64,000 nucleotides of DNA from Diogma glabrata (GCA_963693315.1 OY856188.1:3532257-3596256); one strand, 5' to 3'. Counted from the first letter of the stretch, positions 48,150 to 59,219 are shown. A program made the numbers and translations. The notes: generated by a model from the letters alone, not told the origin.

Positions 48150-48490
48150 TTTTTTTTATTCAAAGTTAGGCATGTTTAGTGTTAACCATAATAAATTATA
48201 GATTACCGTCTTTGAATATCCGAAGATATCATACTAACTGGGGAACTAGGGCTCAAGAGTAGTTAATTTTCTTTGAGGAATTTATTCACGTTGACTTTAA
48301 AGTTTTTAGGATTAAAATTATCAGGAAAGACCCACGCCGGGAGATGTGAGACTCTTTTAAAAAAATCACGTTGAAAAGCGACAGTTCTACATCTTGTTTC
48401 ACGAACCGTAAAAGGATGGGCTGCTATTGATACTCTGGTGTAACGCGCAAAGTTTGCAGGTTCAGGTAAAATCGACAGACGCCCGTTCAT
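48150..48490 (-). pseudogene. 3' fragment of the same LINE family as the one in the gypsy element
   Basis: The minus-strand frame (48263-48490) reads TRCRTVAFQRDFFKRVSHL, then WVFPDNFNPKNFK, close to IPRCRTVSFQNYYFNRV...FPDEFSP of the LINE at 22136-22675. Beyond the stop, the 3' UTR block ATATCTTCGGATATTCAAAG and CTAAACATG(C/T)CTAACTT are shared, ending in a poly(A)-like run at 48150. It is 5'-truncated. Confidence 0.8.
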
Positions 48491-49015
48491 CCATAATGTA
48501 TCTGTAAAATACCGTAGGGTACCGAGGGTACCTAGGTGTTTTGTTTATTCAGCAACTATCTGACTGCTACTCTGCAGGTGATGTAACCGGTATCATTGAT
48601 TTAAATCTGCTTCAAAATCTTCAATCTCCAGCTTTATAATTAAAATTGATTGGCAACTTCGTCAGAACCGGCTACAGTTCTGCCACTTCCCTACCATTGA
48701 AGCGTAGCTTCGCGTAGTAGTTTTTGTATGTTGACTATTAGGCTGCTGTTGATTCTGTTGGATGCTGTTCCAGGAGAGGAGCAATCGTTCGATTAACACT
48801 ATTTAAGCTTTCTTTACATGCCATTGCGGAAGTTGGGCTGACGGGAAGGCTGCGGAGGTTTTCAGGTTGCGTCAAAATTTGTGATACGAACTTGAAAAGA
48901 AATTATGTTTATTATTAGTTAAATTATTGAAGTTTTAAATCCTTCCAAATATATCAAAATCCACGCCCAGGCTTTTGTGTTAATCAATGGTGAACAAAGT
49001 AAACCTTTTTTTTGT
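48491..49015. other. Intronic sequence, no feature recognised
   Basis: Somewhat GC-richer than its surroundings (48500-48870), but with no coding frame, repeat match or structure that I can name. Confidence 0.35.
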
Positions 49016-49871
49016 AAAAAAAATTTTTTTTTTTAACGGCGTTCACGCTCCATGTAGGAGCGTTGCCAGGCTAATCAGCTTTGAATAATCACCACGGTTA
49101 TTCGCAACAGCGACATAATTACCATGGCAGCCGATTTTTTTAAGGTCGTTTATTACGTCAGTCTCCCATTGTAGTGGTGGTCTACCTCGCGGTCGCTCAC
49201 TCCCTGGGGTACTAACGTACATTTTTCTAATCATTCCAGACTGAATCGGCTCGTAGAACATGCCTAAACCAAGCAATCCTATTAGAACGGATCAACCTAT
49301 TATATCAGGACCCTCCAGAAGGTTTCTGATCTCAAAGTTATATCGCGTTCTATACTCTCCATCGTCTGTCTTAAGTGGACCAAAAATGTAGCGAAGGATC
49401 TTGCGCTCAAATACAGATAAATGCGATTCGTCATTTTGTGTAAGGGTCCACGTTTGTGATCCATTCATCACAACCGGTCTAATCAATGTCTTGTATAACT
49501 TGAGCTTGGTGTTAGTTGATACATACGGTGATCGAAGGAGAGGTATGATTGAGTAGACAGTTCGATTACCTGCAGCGATTCGAGCTTTTATATCTCTAAG
49601 GATGTTGTTGTTTGAGTCAAGCATTGATTCCAAATAGTTAAAAAAAATCTTCTCAGCCTCTCTTGAAACATTCATATGTTTGGTTTTATTGTAGTTAATT
49701 TGAAGATTAATGTTTCTAGCACCACTCTCAAGCGACTTGAAAGTCTTACTCATAACAGCTTCACTTCGGCCGAGGATGACAACATCATCAGCGTATGCGA
49801 TCATCTGTACTGAATTTATTGACAAGATATTGTTGTTAGTCGGTAGTATCTTTTGACGTTGCGTCTAAAAA

Positions 49872-50490
49872 AGCGCGTCTAAAAATCTCGGCCTCCTAAA
49901 TAGATGCAAAACATTTTTCACTCCATACCAATTGCTCCATGTTTATAAGTCCTATATTCGTCCCAGTATGGCGTACTGTTGTCAAGTTTGGGGTGCTGCT
50001 TCTGTTTCCATCTTGGCCCTCTTGGACTCTATTCAAAAGCGGGCTATACGAATTGTGGGTAATCGAACTTTGACATCAAAACTTGATTCCCTACAACATC
50101 GTCGCACTGTTGCTGACCTCGTTGTTTTTTACAAATATCGTCATCAACAGTGCTCAGATGAAATCAGCGGCATCATGCCTCAAACTTATTCTTACCCCCG
50201 TTCCACTCGGCAATCGGCTACCGCAACCAGTCAAACGGTCGAGATCCCGCGCTGTCATACTGGCAGATTGCAGAAAGACTTCTTTGTCCGAACTGCATAC
50301 CAATGGAATAGTTTGCCGGAACCCTTAGTCTCAGGTGGTTTCAACCCGCAGAGATTTAAAAAAGCGTTCATCAACACCTTGGAACGCCAGTTGTTGTGGG
50401 ACCTAGGCCTTAAAAGGTATTTATGTGTTGTTGTGACTTGTGACACATATTCTAAACCCTATAGCACAACACTTTTTATTTAAAAAAAAA
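49872..50490 (+). pseudogene. 5'-truncated LINE inserted in RTE copy 2
   Basis: An uninterrupted plus-strand frame runs from about 49872 (NLGLLNRCKTFFTPYQLL) to 50483, through YKSYIRPSMAYCCQVWGA, DSIQKRAIRIVGN and IPRCHTGRLQKDFFVRT. It is related to, but distinct from, the LINE at 22136-22675. Only the C-terminal region after the RT is present. It ends with an A-rich tail at about 50480-50490, after which RTE coding resumes on the other strand. Confidence 0.8.
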
Positions 50491-51044
50491 ATATTCCATA
50501 TTCCAAGGCTAAATTAAAAAGTATAGGAGAGATAGCATCACCTTGTCTTAAACCGGAGTCGACTTTAAAAAACCTTGATATTTCGTTCTCTACTCGTACA
50601 CAGCATTGAGAGTTTTCGGTTCTGTACTGTCATTTTCATAGTGATACCAGTTTACAAGGGATTCCCATTTGACACCAGAGCAGACCATAGAATGTCTCGT
50701 TCGAGAGAGTCGTAGGCCTGCCTGAAATCAATGAAGAGTTGGTGTACAGGTATTTTGAACTCTCGGCACATTTCCAAAACCATCCTTATCGAGAAAAGTG
50801 CATCGGTGGTACCTCGGCCCCGCCGGAAGCCACACTGATATTCTCAAAACAGTTGTTCAGCAAAAAGATTGATTTTTGATAGCAAAATGTAAGAAAAGAT
50901 CTCATATGCTGTGCAGAGAGCGACTCGTCTGTAGTTTGCACATCGTAGGCGATTACCTTTTTTATGGATTGGTATCAGCTGTGTTACAGTCCTGTGGCAT
51001 GGTTTCAGTCCTCCAGATCATTTGAACAAGCTCAAACAATCTTA

Positions 51045-51745
51045 AGGATAGAGTTTCACAACCATGTACAATCATTTCCGTTACAAAATGCTGCCTTGCG
51101 AAGCGCAACCGGATGTCACCTGATGGCCCACCGCGATCACCTACACGAGGAAAGTAACATATTGCCGGTCCGTGAACATAATGAAATGCTAATCAAACAA
51201 TATCTGTTGGCCTGTCACAAAGAGCAACATCCTTGCAATGACACCTTGACTACAATAGAACCACCCAGAGACATAAGGAAGACAGCGAGATGCTTTCTGC
51301 AAGATATCAGAGATAGCCAGGTTTATGGTAACATCGACGAATCTACATATAGAACTGGCTTAAAAACACTCCACACCAAAACGGTCGAAAACGCAATAAA
51401 GAACTATATTCCAAATCGTGTTCTAAATAGAAAGCCACCAAAAGTCGCTGCCGAAGAGGTCCAATTGCCCCGTAGCACTAGATCCATCCTTCCTCAACTT
51501 AGATCCGGTTGGTCACGCATCCTAAACAACTACATGAGTAGAATTGATCCTGAAATTATTGACAAGTGTCCCGCATGTGAAGACACGCCACACGATGTAG
51601 ATCACCTATTTAATTGTCCTGAAAATGAAACAAACTTGACGAAGGAAGATTTGTGGTACCGCCCAAGGGTAGTAGCAGAGTTCCTGAACCTGGACATGAA
51701 GCCGGAGGATTAGCACCAAAACTGTCGCTACAACAACAACAACAT
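51045..51745 (+). pseudogene. Another 5'-truncated LINE fragment in RTE copy 2
   Basis: The plus-strand frame to 51713 reads QNAALRSATGCHLMAHRDHL, then LPVREHNEMLIKQYLLACH, RSILPQLRSGWSRILNNYMS and CPACEDTPHDVDHLFNCP. This is the C-terminal domain of a Jockey/LOA-type LINE, including the C-x2-C...H-x3-H/F-x-C zinc-like motif. The open frame 50964-51713 includes some RTE sequence at its start, so its ATG is not meaningful. It ends with CGCTACAACAACAACAACA. Confidence 0.8.
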
Positions 51746-52063
51746 TTCGGGTGTTATATCGTCGATACCAGGTGCTTTATTGCGTTTTAATTTTGACAGC
51801 GCCACTTCGAATTCCTCTTTGGTTGGTTCGTCTACATGTACCTTTGACGCACGAATAAGCTTTGCTCGTCGCCCAACTTGTCACTGGTCATTTAAGTTGA
51901 GAAGATTTTCAAAATAAGCGGCCCAAGTATCTAAAATATTTTTAAGGTAGCTTGTAGCTCCCCATCTTTGTTTTGAATAGCAGTCGATCTAGTTTGAGGG
52001 CCTTTCTTTAAGGTTTTAACCTTTTGAAAGAAGTTACGCGATTGATGTTCCTTATTGAAGCTT

Positions 52064-53362
52064 TCAATCACACTTTCTCTTCCACCATTTTCGCTTCGTT
52101 CGTCTACATAGCTTTGTAACGGCTTGTCTTGCCAGTTTATAGTTCTCCTTCGTGGACCTAGTGTTTCGTCCTTGCAGACATTTGAGATAGCAATCTATTT
52201 TGTATTGAATAGCGTCAAAAAATGCTTGATCTATCCATGGCTTCTGGGAGTGGTTTTGTGGTCGTCCAAGTACTCCCCCAGCAGCGCTTAAAACAGCATC
52301 TTTGAGCAAATACCATGACTTATGGACGTCTCCATTAATGGTTTCTGATTTATCCAATGTTTCGGCAATATGGTTTTGATATCCCTCTTCCGATTCAGCA
52401 TTCTTTAATGAAGGGATGTAAAAACGTTTCCGTTGATTGAATTTTGGAATGCTTGGGTTTGGGAAGTGGAACCTTATCGTAGCACATGCAAGGAGGTGGT
52501 CACTTCCAATGTATGCACCTCTAAAGGATCGCACATCCAGAACGCTTGAAAAGAAACGTTCTGTTACTAGAACGTGATCAATTTGATTTCGAGTGTTTCT
52601 ATTCGGTGAGACCCAAGTCTGTTTATGAATCGATCGATGCGGAAAGAACGTACTGGCAATTCTCAAATTATTTGATAATGCAAACTCAGTCATTCTCTCA
52701 CCACTATCATTCGAATTCAAATGCAGACTGTTGGGGCCCACCAATTTCCATAAGAGATCTCTTCCAACCTGCCCATTAAAGTCACCAAGAACCATAGTGA
52801 AGTCGCGTGTTGGTGTTTGTTTCATAACCTCTTCCAGTGCTATGTAGAAATTATCCTTCTCGTCGACGGTCTTAGCTTCACTAGGTGCATGCACGGCAAT
52901 AAGAGAAATATTGTTATATGTACCACGTAGGTAGCAAATTCTCTCACTGACCGGGATGAATTTCATCACGGCTTCTTGTATGCGTGCACCAACAAGGAAG
53001 CCAGTTCAAAATTCTCTTCGAGAAGGATGACCACTACAGTATAGAGAGTGACTATCAAAATCTTGTTTTCCGATTATCGGCTGTCTAATTTTTTGCAGAG
53101 CTATGATATCCATCCCAGCCTCTGTTTCTAGACTTATAAAGGCATCAGGAGCGCTCAGGCTGCGTACGTTCCACGTTCTGATTCGGTAGTCTGGTCCTTT
53201 TTTACGTCCAGGTAAAATTATGTTTTTGTCCGGGTCTGTTATTCTTTTCTGATTTCCAAATTTAACAAATAATTTTTTTTCCGGGGTTAGGGTGTTAACC
53301 TTAGGCCCAACCCAAATTTTCGTGAATGGGTCGGTTTTGCATCTTAAGGTTACCAGAAACAA
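52064..53362 (-). pseudogene. RTE copy 2 endonuclease
   Basis: The first frame contains YRIRTWNVRSLSAPDAF and DIIALQKIRQP, then ends at a stop at 53006. The next frame (52969-52064) continues ISLIAVHAPSEAKT, FTMVLGDFNGQVGRDLLWKL, TWVSPNRNTRNQIDHVLVT and YIGSDHLLACATI, the later catalytic blocks (D-x-N, R-N-Q-I-D-H, S-D-H). Apart from the one stop the domain is complete, unlike copy 1. The normal glutamate block reads LQKIRQP where copy 1 has LQELRWP, so the catalytic Glu is lost. Confidence 0.82.
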
Positions 53363-53504
53363 CCTTTTTACACGTTTATATAGCGAGCCGCTTGATTCAA
53401 GAGAGACGCCCGCTTCAAGCCGCCCCTAACATGGAGAACAGACGCTTGAGTCGCATTGGTTTTAAGGCGCCAATTCGCCGTGATGTACCATGATTGGCTA
53501 ACCA

Positions 53505-53665
53505 GGGTGGTTATTTTGTAGCGTTATCTCACGAGGTGAGATAAATAGTGAGATAAAAAAATTATGTTTAAATGATTTCTTTTATCTAATATAATCGATC
53601 AAGGGCAAATATTTTATCTCACTTTTTATCTCACCTAGTGAGATAACGCTACAAAATAACCACCC
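53505..53665. mobile_element. 161-bp MITE with ~55-bp terminal inverted repeats
   Basis: The left end reads GGGTGGTTATTTTGTAGCGT and the right end is its reverse complement; the match continues for about 55 bases with two or three mismatches. Within each arm TTATCTCAC and GTGAGATAA form a smaller palindrome. It lies about 35 bases beyond the RTE copy 2 leader, in the host intron. Target duplications are unclear. Confidence 0.75.
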
Positions 53666-53972
53666 AGTTTTTACTCTGCTTGTCTCCGGTACACCAACCT
53701 AATTCTGTCAGCATTAACCAGGCAGCACGGCATGGACGTCGAACTTCGGATCTCGCTACCATAAAAGTAAAAATTACAAAAAAGAATTACCTGACTTTTG
53801 AAGCATATGTAATTCCCGTTTAAATAAAATTGCACTTAATAAATTTTTATATTTTATTATTTAATTATTATCTTATCTTGAATTTTATAAAAATAACAAA
53901 GCAAATGTTTTATATAATTAATTTTGTTGATAATTTGTCTAATCTTTTGTATTTTGTTTCATATTTTTTCAG

Positions 53973-55059
53973 CACTATTCAAAAGAATCCATTAAACAAT
54001 TAGTTTTGGGTGCAGAAACATTAGTTCGTGAAGAAGTAATATTAAAATCACAAACACCGAAGAAGTTAAATAAAACATTTTCAGAATTATTTGTTTTGTC
54101 AACGAATAACAATAATAATAATACAAATAACAATAATAAAAGTACGTGCAAAAGTGATAAAATGATAGCGAATCCAAAAATAAAAAGGGTTCAAGAATGG
54201 TTGGAACATCAACCATTGAATAGTGATAATTTAACATCAGGACCAACAACGGATTGTGATGCATCGGGTGAATATACAACCGAGTCTGATTCTGCTGCTC
54301 CTGATTCAGATACATCTGAAGGAATGGCAGACTCTATTGGAACCTGTTTACAAGGTGGTGGTTCTAATTCTCAAGCTACATCATCAGAAGTTATTGGTGG
54401 ATCAGCAGAACCTTTACTTGAAACAAGTAAAAGTAATAATGGAATTAATGGAATTCCGAGAATGGATAGTATAAATGTTATAATGAGAAACAATCGTCGT
54501 AATTCAGATCGACCATGGTCAGTTTCATGTTTATCACAATTAACACAAACTGGAGATGTTTCAAGATCAGATGATATTGTCAAAAATCAAGGTTTAGCTA
54601 ATTTTTCGATCAGTGAATCAGCATTGCATACACTATCATCACCAAAAAATAGTTCATCAACAAATCAACCGACATCAATACGTAACTCCGATAGTAAAAA
54701 TTCTTTGAAAAAACGTCGATCTAAACTACGTAAACGAAGTGCATATAGCTTACGTAAAAGTGAATCTGGATCCGATGGTACACCAAAACACGAGTTACCA
54801 AAAAGTTTAACAAAATCACTTGTTAAATCCGAATCGTTTTCGGGACAAACAAATTTAGCACAAGATCTAAGTAGTGCATTATCTCAGCTAACGATTCCTA
54901 AAATTGATGTTAAAGATATGAATGACAGTGAAGAGGAAAATTTATTGATGAAACCGAACTTTTGTCTCGGTGCATATACAAATGTTACGGTTCCAGGAGG
55001 TGTTTCTAATTTAGGATCATTGGCTGCATTAGCAACATATAACCATGATGAACAATTAG
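53973..55059 (+). CDS. klar: Host gene, internal exon (klarsicht-like)
   Basis: The acceptor TTTTTTCAG ends at 53972 and the donor GTAAGT begins at 55060. The exon enters in phase 0 and leaves with one base over. About 362 codons: HYSKESIKQLVLGAETLVRE at the start, NPKIKRVQEWLEHQP near residue 68, a long Ser/Thr-rich middle, a basic cluster LKKRRSKLRKRS near 250, and LSSALSQLTIPKIDVKDMND near 300. The RVQEWLEHQ block and the helical start look conserved rather than random. I do not see known catalytic or membrane motifs. Reading past 55059 would extend into intron and stop at 55151. Confidence 0.7.
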
Positions 55060-55429
55060 GTAAGTCAATTAGTTTTCATATAAACGAAAAAATTATAAAA
55101 TGTGTGATATACTTATTTAATAACAAAGTCGTTCATAATCAGTTTGATTAGCTTATCTCTCCAGTTATCTGATTAGTCATTAAAATTGTATATATTGGTT
55201 TTCTTTGTTCAGCTTCGTTAAGTTGTTTCGTAAATCATTTTAGATTTGACTTGTGAATATGTAATGAATAGGCGTGTCTCGAGGAATATGTGAGAAAACT
55301 TAAATCGCTAATGTTGTTTTGAATTCTTACCACGGTCGTTAGAGCTCGCTCTTAACTGTCATTGAAGAACCACCTCAAAATCGATATTCAGAATATTATT
55401 GCAAAAAATAATCATGGTGATGTATAATC

Positions 55430-55770
55430 TATGTCGCTAAGAAGCACAAGATCACCATATTAGTCAATGGTATGACTAGATTTGTACATACAACGTTATA
55501 TCTTAATTCGACTTTTTCGAATCGAGTTGTCAAGCATGAAAATATTCAGAGCAATGATGTATCGTTTTGTCGAATACAAGATTTTTTTTTCAAAAGGATT
55601 AGAAACTCGCCTTGTAGTGGGTACTATTCTACAGTTTGATTCCAATTTTGTGAGTTTAAACAGAAAAATTAGTTTTTCAGCGACACCAAGGCATGTAAGG
55701 GTTGATCAAGGATTGACGCATACGAAATTATCATATTATTGCTTGAAATCAGCAATTTAAAAGTTAATTA
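55430..55770 (-). pseudogene. Decayed RTE fragment (RT palm region)
   Basis: The plus-strand text tracks RTE copy 1 at 32890-33210: TATGTCGCTAAGAAGCACAAG, TGACTAGATTTGT, TCTTAATTCGACTTTTTC, TACTATTCTACAGTTTGAT(T/C)CC and ACACCAAGGCATGT all have counterparts there in the same order. It is therefore an antisense relic of the palm region, with the catalytic block lost. The 92-residue plus-strand frame here is a shadow. Confidence 0.75.
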
Positions 55771-56399
55771 AAAAAATTCTATCATTATCAGAAGTTTTTG
55801 AAACCAAACGTAAAACCGTATAACGTGTAGAGGATTCGAATCAATTTGAATTAGGAAAATTATCGTAAATCAGAACACTTCGCTTTATGTAGTTAGAGAG
55901 GTCTAAACCTATTTGAACCAACAGAAATTTACTCTTTGATGTAGAGAAATTAACTGAAAGCAGGACGATATTTGCAAGTTAAGTAAGCAAAACTTCAAAA
56001 TGTTTGCGAACCAGTATGCGAGCTGCTCGGTTGACACAAAAAACTTCTACATTTTTAGCCACTCTTGAAGTTTGGATGCGTGTAATTTTTTTTTTTCTTA
56101 CTTTTTCGCTCAACTATTTGCACTTTACTTGGCGTCTGTTTCATAGGGAAGCTCTGCCATGCTTCATATCCCTACAGTCTCTGTGTCTCTTATCAAATAC
56201 GGGATAACGAATTTCGCCCCTACCAACTCTGAACTCTTTATCCTCTCTTTTCATTGAACTTCTATGCAAAGGAACCGACAATCTCTCTCGATCCTGTTTA
56301 CTGCTCCAGCACTCCTGTGGACATGCGTATAAAACTAACCTGTCCCCTGAAGATGACGGATACAAAAAAAATAAAGATGTTTCCGTTAGTTTTACGGGG

Positions 56400-57160
56400 C
56401 TGTTATGTAGGGCCTTTAAGAAAGTATTTTTTTACCGAGTCAAGTAGGATATCATATGAAAGGGCTTGAATTCAGTATCCTTTAAAAATGTAGTCAGAAT
56501 TTTCCATTCCACAGTTTTTTTGAATAAAATTCAAAATAGCGTTTTTTCCATGTTTCCTTTCTCTACTCAGTTCCGAACCTATGTAATAAAAAAACTTTAA
56601 AAGTTTTTGAAAATATAGAAAAAAGGGTAACTTTTGAGCGAAAAATATAAGAAAGTGTAAAATACGCATAACCTTATTTTTTTATGGGGTTATGGGAAGG
56701 GGGGAAACCATTTAACACCATTTAACACCATAAAACACCATTTAAAACCCAGTCATGTGGGATATCAAATGAAAGAGCACTTAATTTAAAAAACATTCCT
56801 ATGTTTTTTAGAATTTTGCGGTGCACAGTTTTTGAATTATTGTCAATAAAGTGCAACAAAAAGTTGGTCCCCCTTGGGTTTCGAGCTTAATTAACAGAAA
56901 AATTTGAAAAAATTCACAGAGAAAGAAAGTTTGATAAACTCTGAACGAAAATTATAGCGAAGGATCGCATAATTGTTTTTCTGTATTTTGAGGGGATGAG
57001 ATTGGGGAAGGGTGAAAAAAATTTTTTTTGCCCTTACAAGTGGGGTGTCATATGAAAGAGTACTTAATTTAAGAAACGTTCTGATTTTTTTTAGAATTTT
57101 TCCGAGCGGAAACGGTTTTTGATTTATTGTCAAAAAAGTGTCACAAAAAGTTGTCACGAA
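56400..57160. repeat. ~300-bp tandem repeat, three degenerate units
   Basis: A block GGRTRTCAWATGAAAGRG(C/T) followed by (A/T)CTTAATT or similar recurs at about 56447, 56758 and 57045. Downstream each unit has TTTTTAGAATTTT and then a TTATTGTCAA(T/A)AAAGTG block. Spacing is 311 and about 287 bp. Confidence 0.7.
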
Positions 57161-58279
57161 GTTCTCTGCTTCGACACGTTCCTTGCTCGTGCTTTTATGG
57201 CACCAATTTTTGCGTCAGCAATGTCTTTTGCTGGAATACCATCTACTCCTTCTTATCAAATAGATTTTTATGTAGATCCAATCTTCAATTCACTCTTGGA
57301 CTCCTGTTGTTATAAAAGAATAATCTGCAATTCTCTCTTCAAATCTTGTACATTTCTATAAATCCATATTATTTCGTTGTAAGGCTACAAAATATTTTAC
57401 CTTTTATTAATCTTCTCTTAATCATTTTCGTAATCACAATTAGTGCTATATATCGGATATCGAATAATACTTTAAGCAATTATCTGGATATCCGGTTAGT
57501 AATCCGGATAATACAATTAAATAAACAAAAGAGTTCATTGTTTAAGCTTATTTTATTGAATTAAGTTATGAGGACGTCAAGAAAATCAATGTGTATGGTG
57601 GCCTTGTCCGGCATTAATTGGTTGGTTGAAAAGATTAACGCATGATATTTTAAATGTTTCTTTTCAATTTATCTTTCTTTCGAACTTCTATGATTATTTA
57701 GTTTTATTTTAGAGGAATTGTCTATTCTCTTGGGTTAATCACAATCCATTGAATTATTACAGCTTACGTAATTTCTATCGGATTTGGATCATATCGCCTT
57801 GTATTGTATCAAATTTTCGATTATAAGAAATTAAGATCGATCTTTACGTAAATTCTTGTCTGACTATAAATTAATAAATATAACTATGGTTTTGTAAAAT
57901 TTGAGTACTCTTTAGATTTCAAATTAAGTAAATAATTAACATTCCGTGGATAAGATAAATTAATAAATACTCGCTTACAATCTGCCGATAACAAATTATA
58001 TTTGTATTAAAAATTCAGAAGTCATTATTGATTATTATTAACAATAGTAATTGCCAAATCTTTTAAATATTTGATAAAAATAACAACTAAACAGGAAAAC
58101 AACTTTGTTTGTCCTTGTCTGGCCTTACCCACAAAATTCAAAGGAGTCCGAAAAAGTGTGTTCGTCTTGTAGAACAAATTTCTATTCTAATTTTATCTAT
58201 GTAACGGTTTAAATCCAAGATTTTAGAATCAAAAAAATTCAAACTTCTTCAAATTAATTTTGTTTTAATCTTATTTTAG

Positions 58280-58714
58280 AACTATTAGACATAGATCAAA
58301 ATCAAACTGGTACAGAGGATCATAGTAGTTTTTCAGAGCAAGCTTGGGATAACTATCAAGAAAAATATCAATCTGAACCGTATTCAGAAGGTTTTGATTC
58401 AGATGCTGCTCGTCGTCTCTTAGAATTTGGGGATGATTATCGTAATTATATAGATTCACAATCGGATTGCTGCTCTTCATCATTATCAGCAGCTAATAAT
58501 TTAGACTCATTATCACCACCAAGACATCGTAAGTTTGGTAATTCTATAATCGAGGATAGTAAACGATCCCCTTCAGGTGATGGAATAAATCATAGTGGAA
58601 GTGGTCATAATTCTCTCGATAATAATTCACTAAGAAGAAGACGTGCACTTGAACTAGCTGAGTTGGAAAAGAAACGTAGAAATTCTAACGCTTCAAAGAA
58701 GTTATCCTCTGATG
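58280..58714 (+). CDS. klar: Host gene, most conserved-looking exon (klarsicht-like)
   Basis: The acceptor TTATTTTAG ends at 58279 and the donor GTAAGT begins at 58715. It completes a split codon at each side (phase 1 in, phase 1 out) and gives 145 residues. It reads SFSEQAWDNYQEKYQSEPYS, then RRLLEFGDDYRNYIDSQSD, a Cys/Ser-rich patch, NNLDSLSPPRHRK, and a basic helix LRRRRALELAELEKKRR. The ordered, charged, aromatic-containing blocks contrast with the low-complexity earlier exons and are the main reason for the klarsicht suggestion (recalled, not searched). No stop in frame. Confidence 0.72.
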
Positions 58715-58776
58715 GTAAGTTAATTAAATTAACTAAAATAATTAATCAAATCAAATAATCAAATAATTTTTTTTAG
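58715..58776 (+). other. 62-nt host intron
   Basis: GTAAGT to TTTTTTTTAG, phase 1. A typical insect short intron; it contains stops in frame, which supports splicing. Confidence 0.75.
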
Positions 58777-59219
58777 AACGACGTCGATCATGTGAATCAA
58801 CATCATCCAATCATAATCGTCTATCACCAAACGGAACAAATCGTTTGACTGTAAGTTCAAAAAGTGGTGATTCATCTGATTACCATCATCATCATTCAAC
58901 ACGTCGATTGGATTTCGATCCAAATCAAACACCATCAAATAGTGCCACAAAAAGCCGTCGTAAGGCGTCCGAAAGTGATAATTCATTTTCATATCGTAGC
59001 CATCGTGCTCATCGTATAAATGATTTGGATGAAGCAACAAGACGTCGTTCAATACGTTCGATTGAAAAGTTACCAATAAAAAGTACATTTTCATCATCGA
59101 GCAGCAGTGATTCTGAAGATGATATTGAAGTACGAAATTTCCTAACACAAAGTAAAACACGTTTGGAACATACGGAAGCATTGAGGATTCGTCGCCATTT
59201 ATTGAGACCTGAAGATTAT
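58777..59219 (+). CDS. klar: Host gene exon (klarsicht-like), likely ends at an internal donor
   Basis: Starts after TTTTTAG (58776), phase 1 in. Ser/Arg-rich with a His run (DYHHHHSTRRLDF), SRRKASESDNSFSYRS and a final ordered block LEHTEALRIRRHLLRPEDY. The probable donor GTAAGA begins at 59220, directly after the final Tyr, and would leave the exon in phase 0 (148 codons). The open frame continues to a stop at 59513, giving an alternative C-terminus with a hydrophobic segment (see findings). The LRPEDY block resembles a conserved klarsicht region. Confidence 0.65.

Larger units (their letters stand above)
49043..52063 (-). pseudogene. RTE copy 2 reverse transcriptase and C-terminal region, interrupted
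   Basis: The minus strand carries an endonuclease-RT linker (51750-52060), RT fingers/palm pieces (50500-51040), the catalytic MIAYADDVVILGRS and thumb (49825-49292, ending RKILRYIFGP...), and the C-terminal piece (49276-49043) with PRGRPPLQWETDVINDLKK. Two plus-strand LINE insertions and several frame changes inactivate it. It aligns block by block with RTE copy 1 at 32125-34201. Confidence 0.82.
49022..53470 (-). mobile_element. RTE-like LINE, copy 2, with two nested LINE fragments
   Basis: A minus-strand element with a 5' leader unit near 53363-53450, endonuclease frames (53362-53006 and 52969-52064), an RT in broken frames (about 51990-49292), a C-terminal frame (49276-49043) and an A/T tail at about 49012-49036. 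Plus-strand LINE pieces interrupt it at 49872-50490 and about 51045-51745. It lies antisense inside the host gene's intron. Confidence 0.85.
47250..53972 (+). other. Host intron (6.7 kb) filled with transposons
   Basis: Bounded by GTAAGT and TTTTTCAG, phase 0. It holds a LINE tail (48150-48490, minus), RTE copy 2 with two nested LINE fragments (49022-53470) and a MITE (53505-53665). The rest is AT-rich. Confidence 0.65.
55060..58279 (+). other. Host intron (3.2 kb)
   Basis: Runs from GTAAGT to TTATTTTAG, phase 1. It contains a decayed RTE fragment (55430-55770) and a three-unit tandem repeat (about 56400-57160). The rest is AT-rich with no frames of note. Confidence 0.65.

Noticed and set aside
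50964..51040. ATG of the 249-codon frame as a gene start
   Set aside because: This part is RTE sequence from the other strand; the real coding content is a 5'-truncated LINE fragment starting further in.
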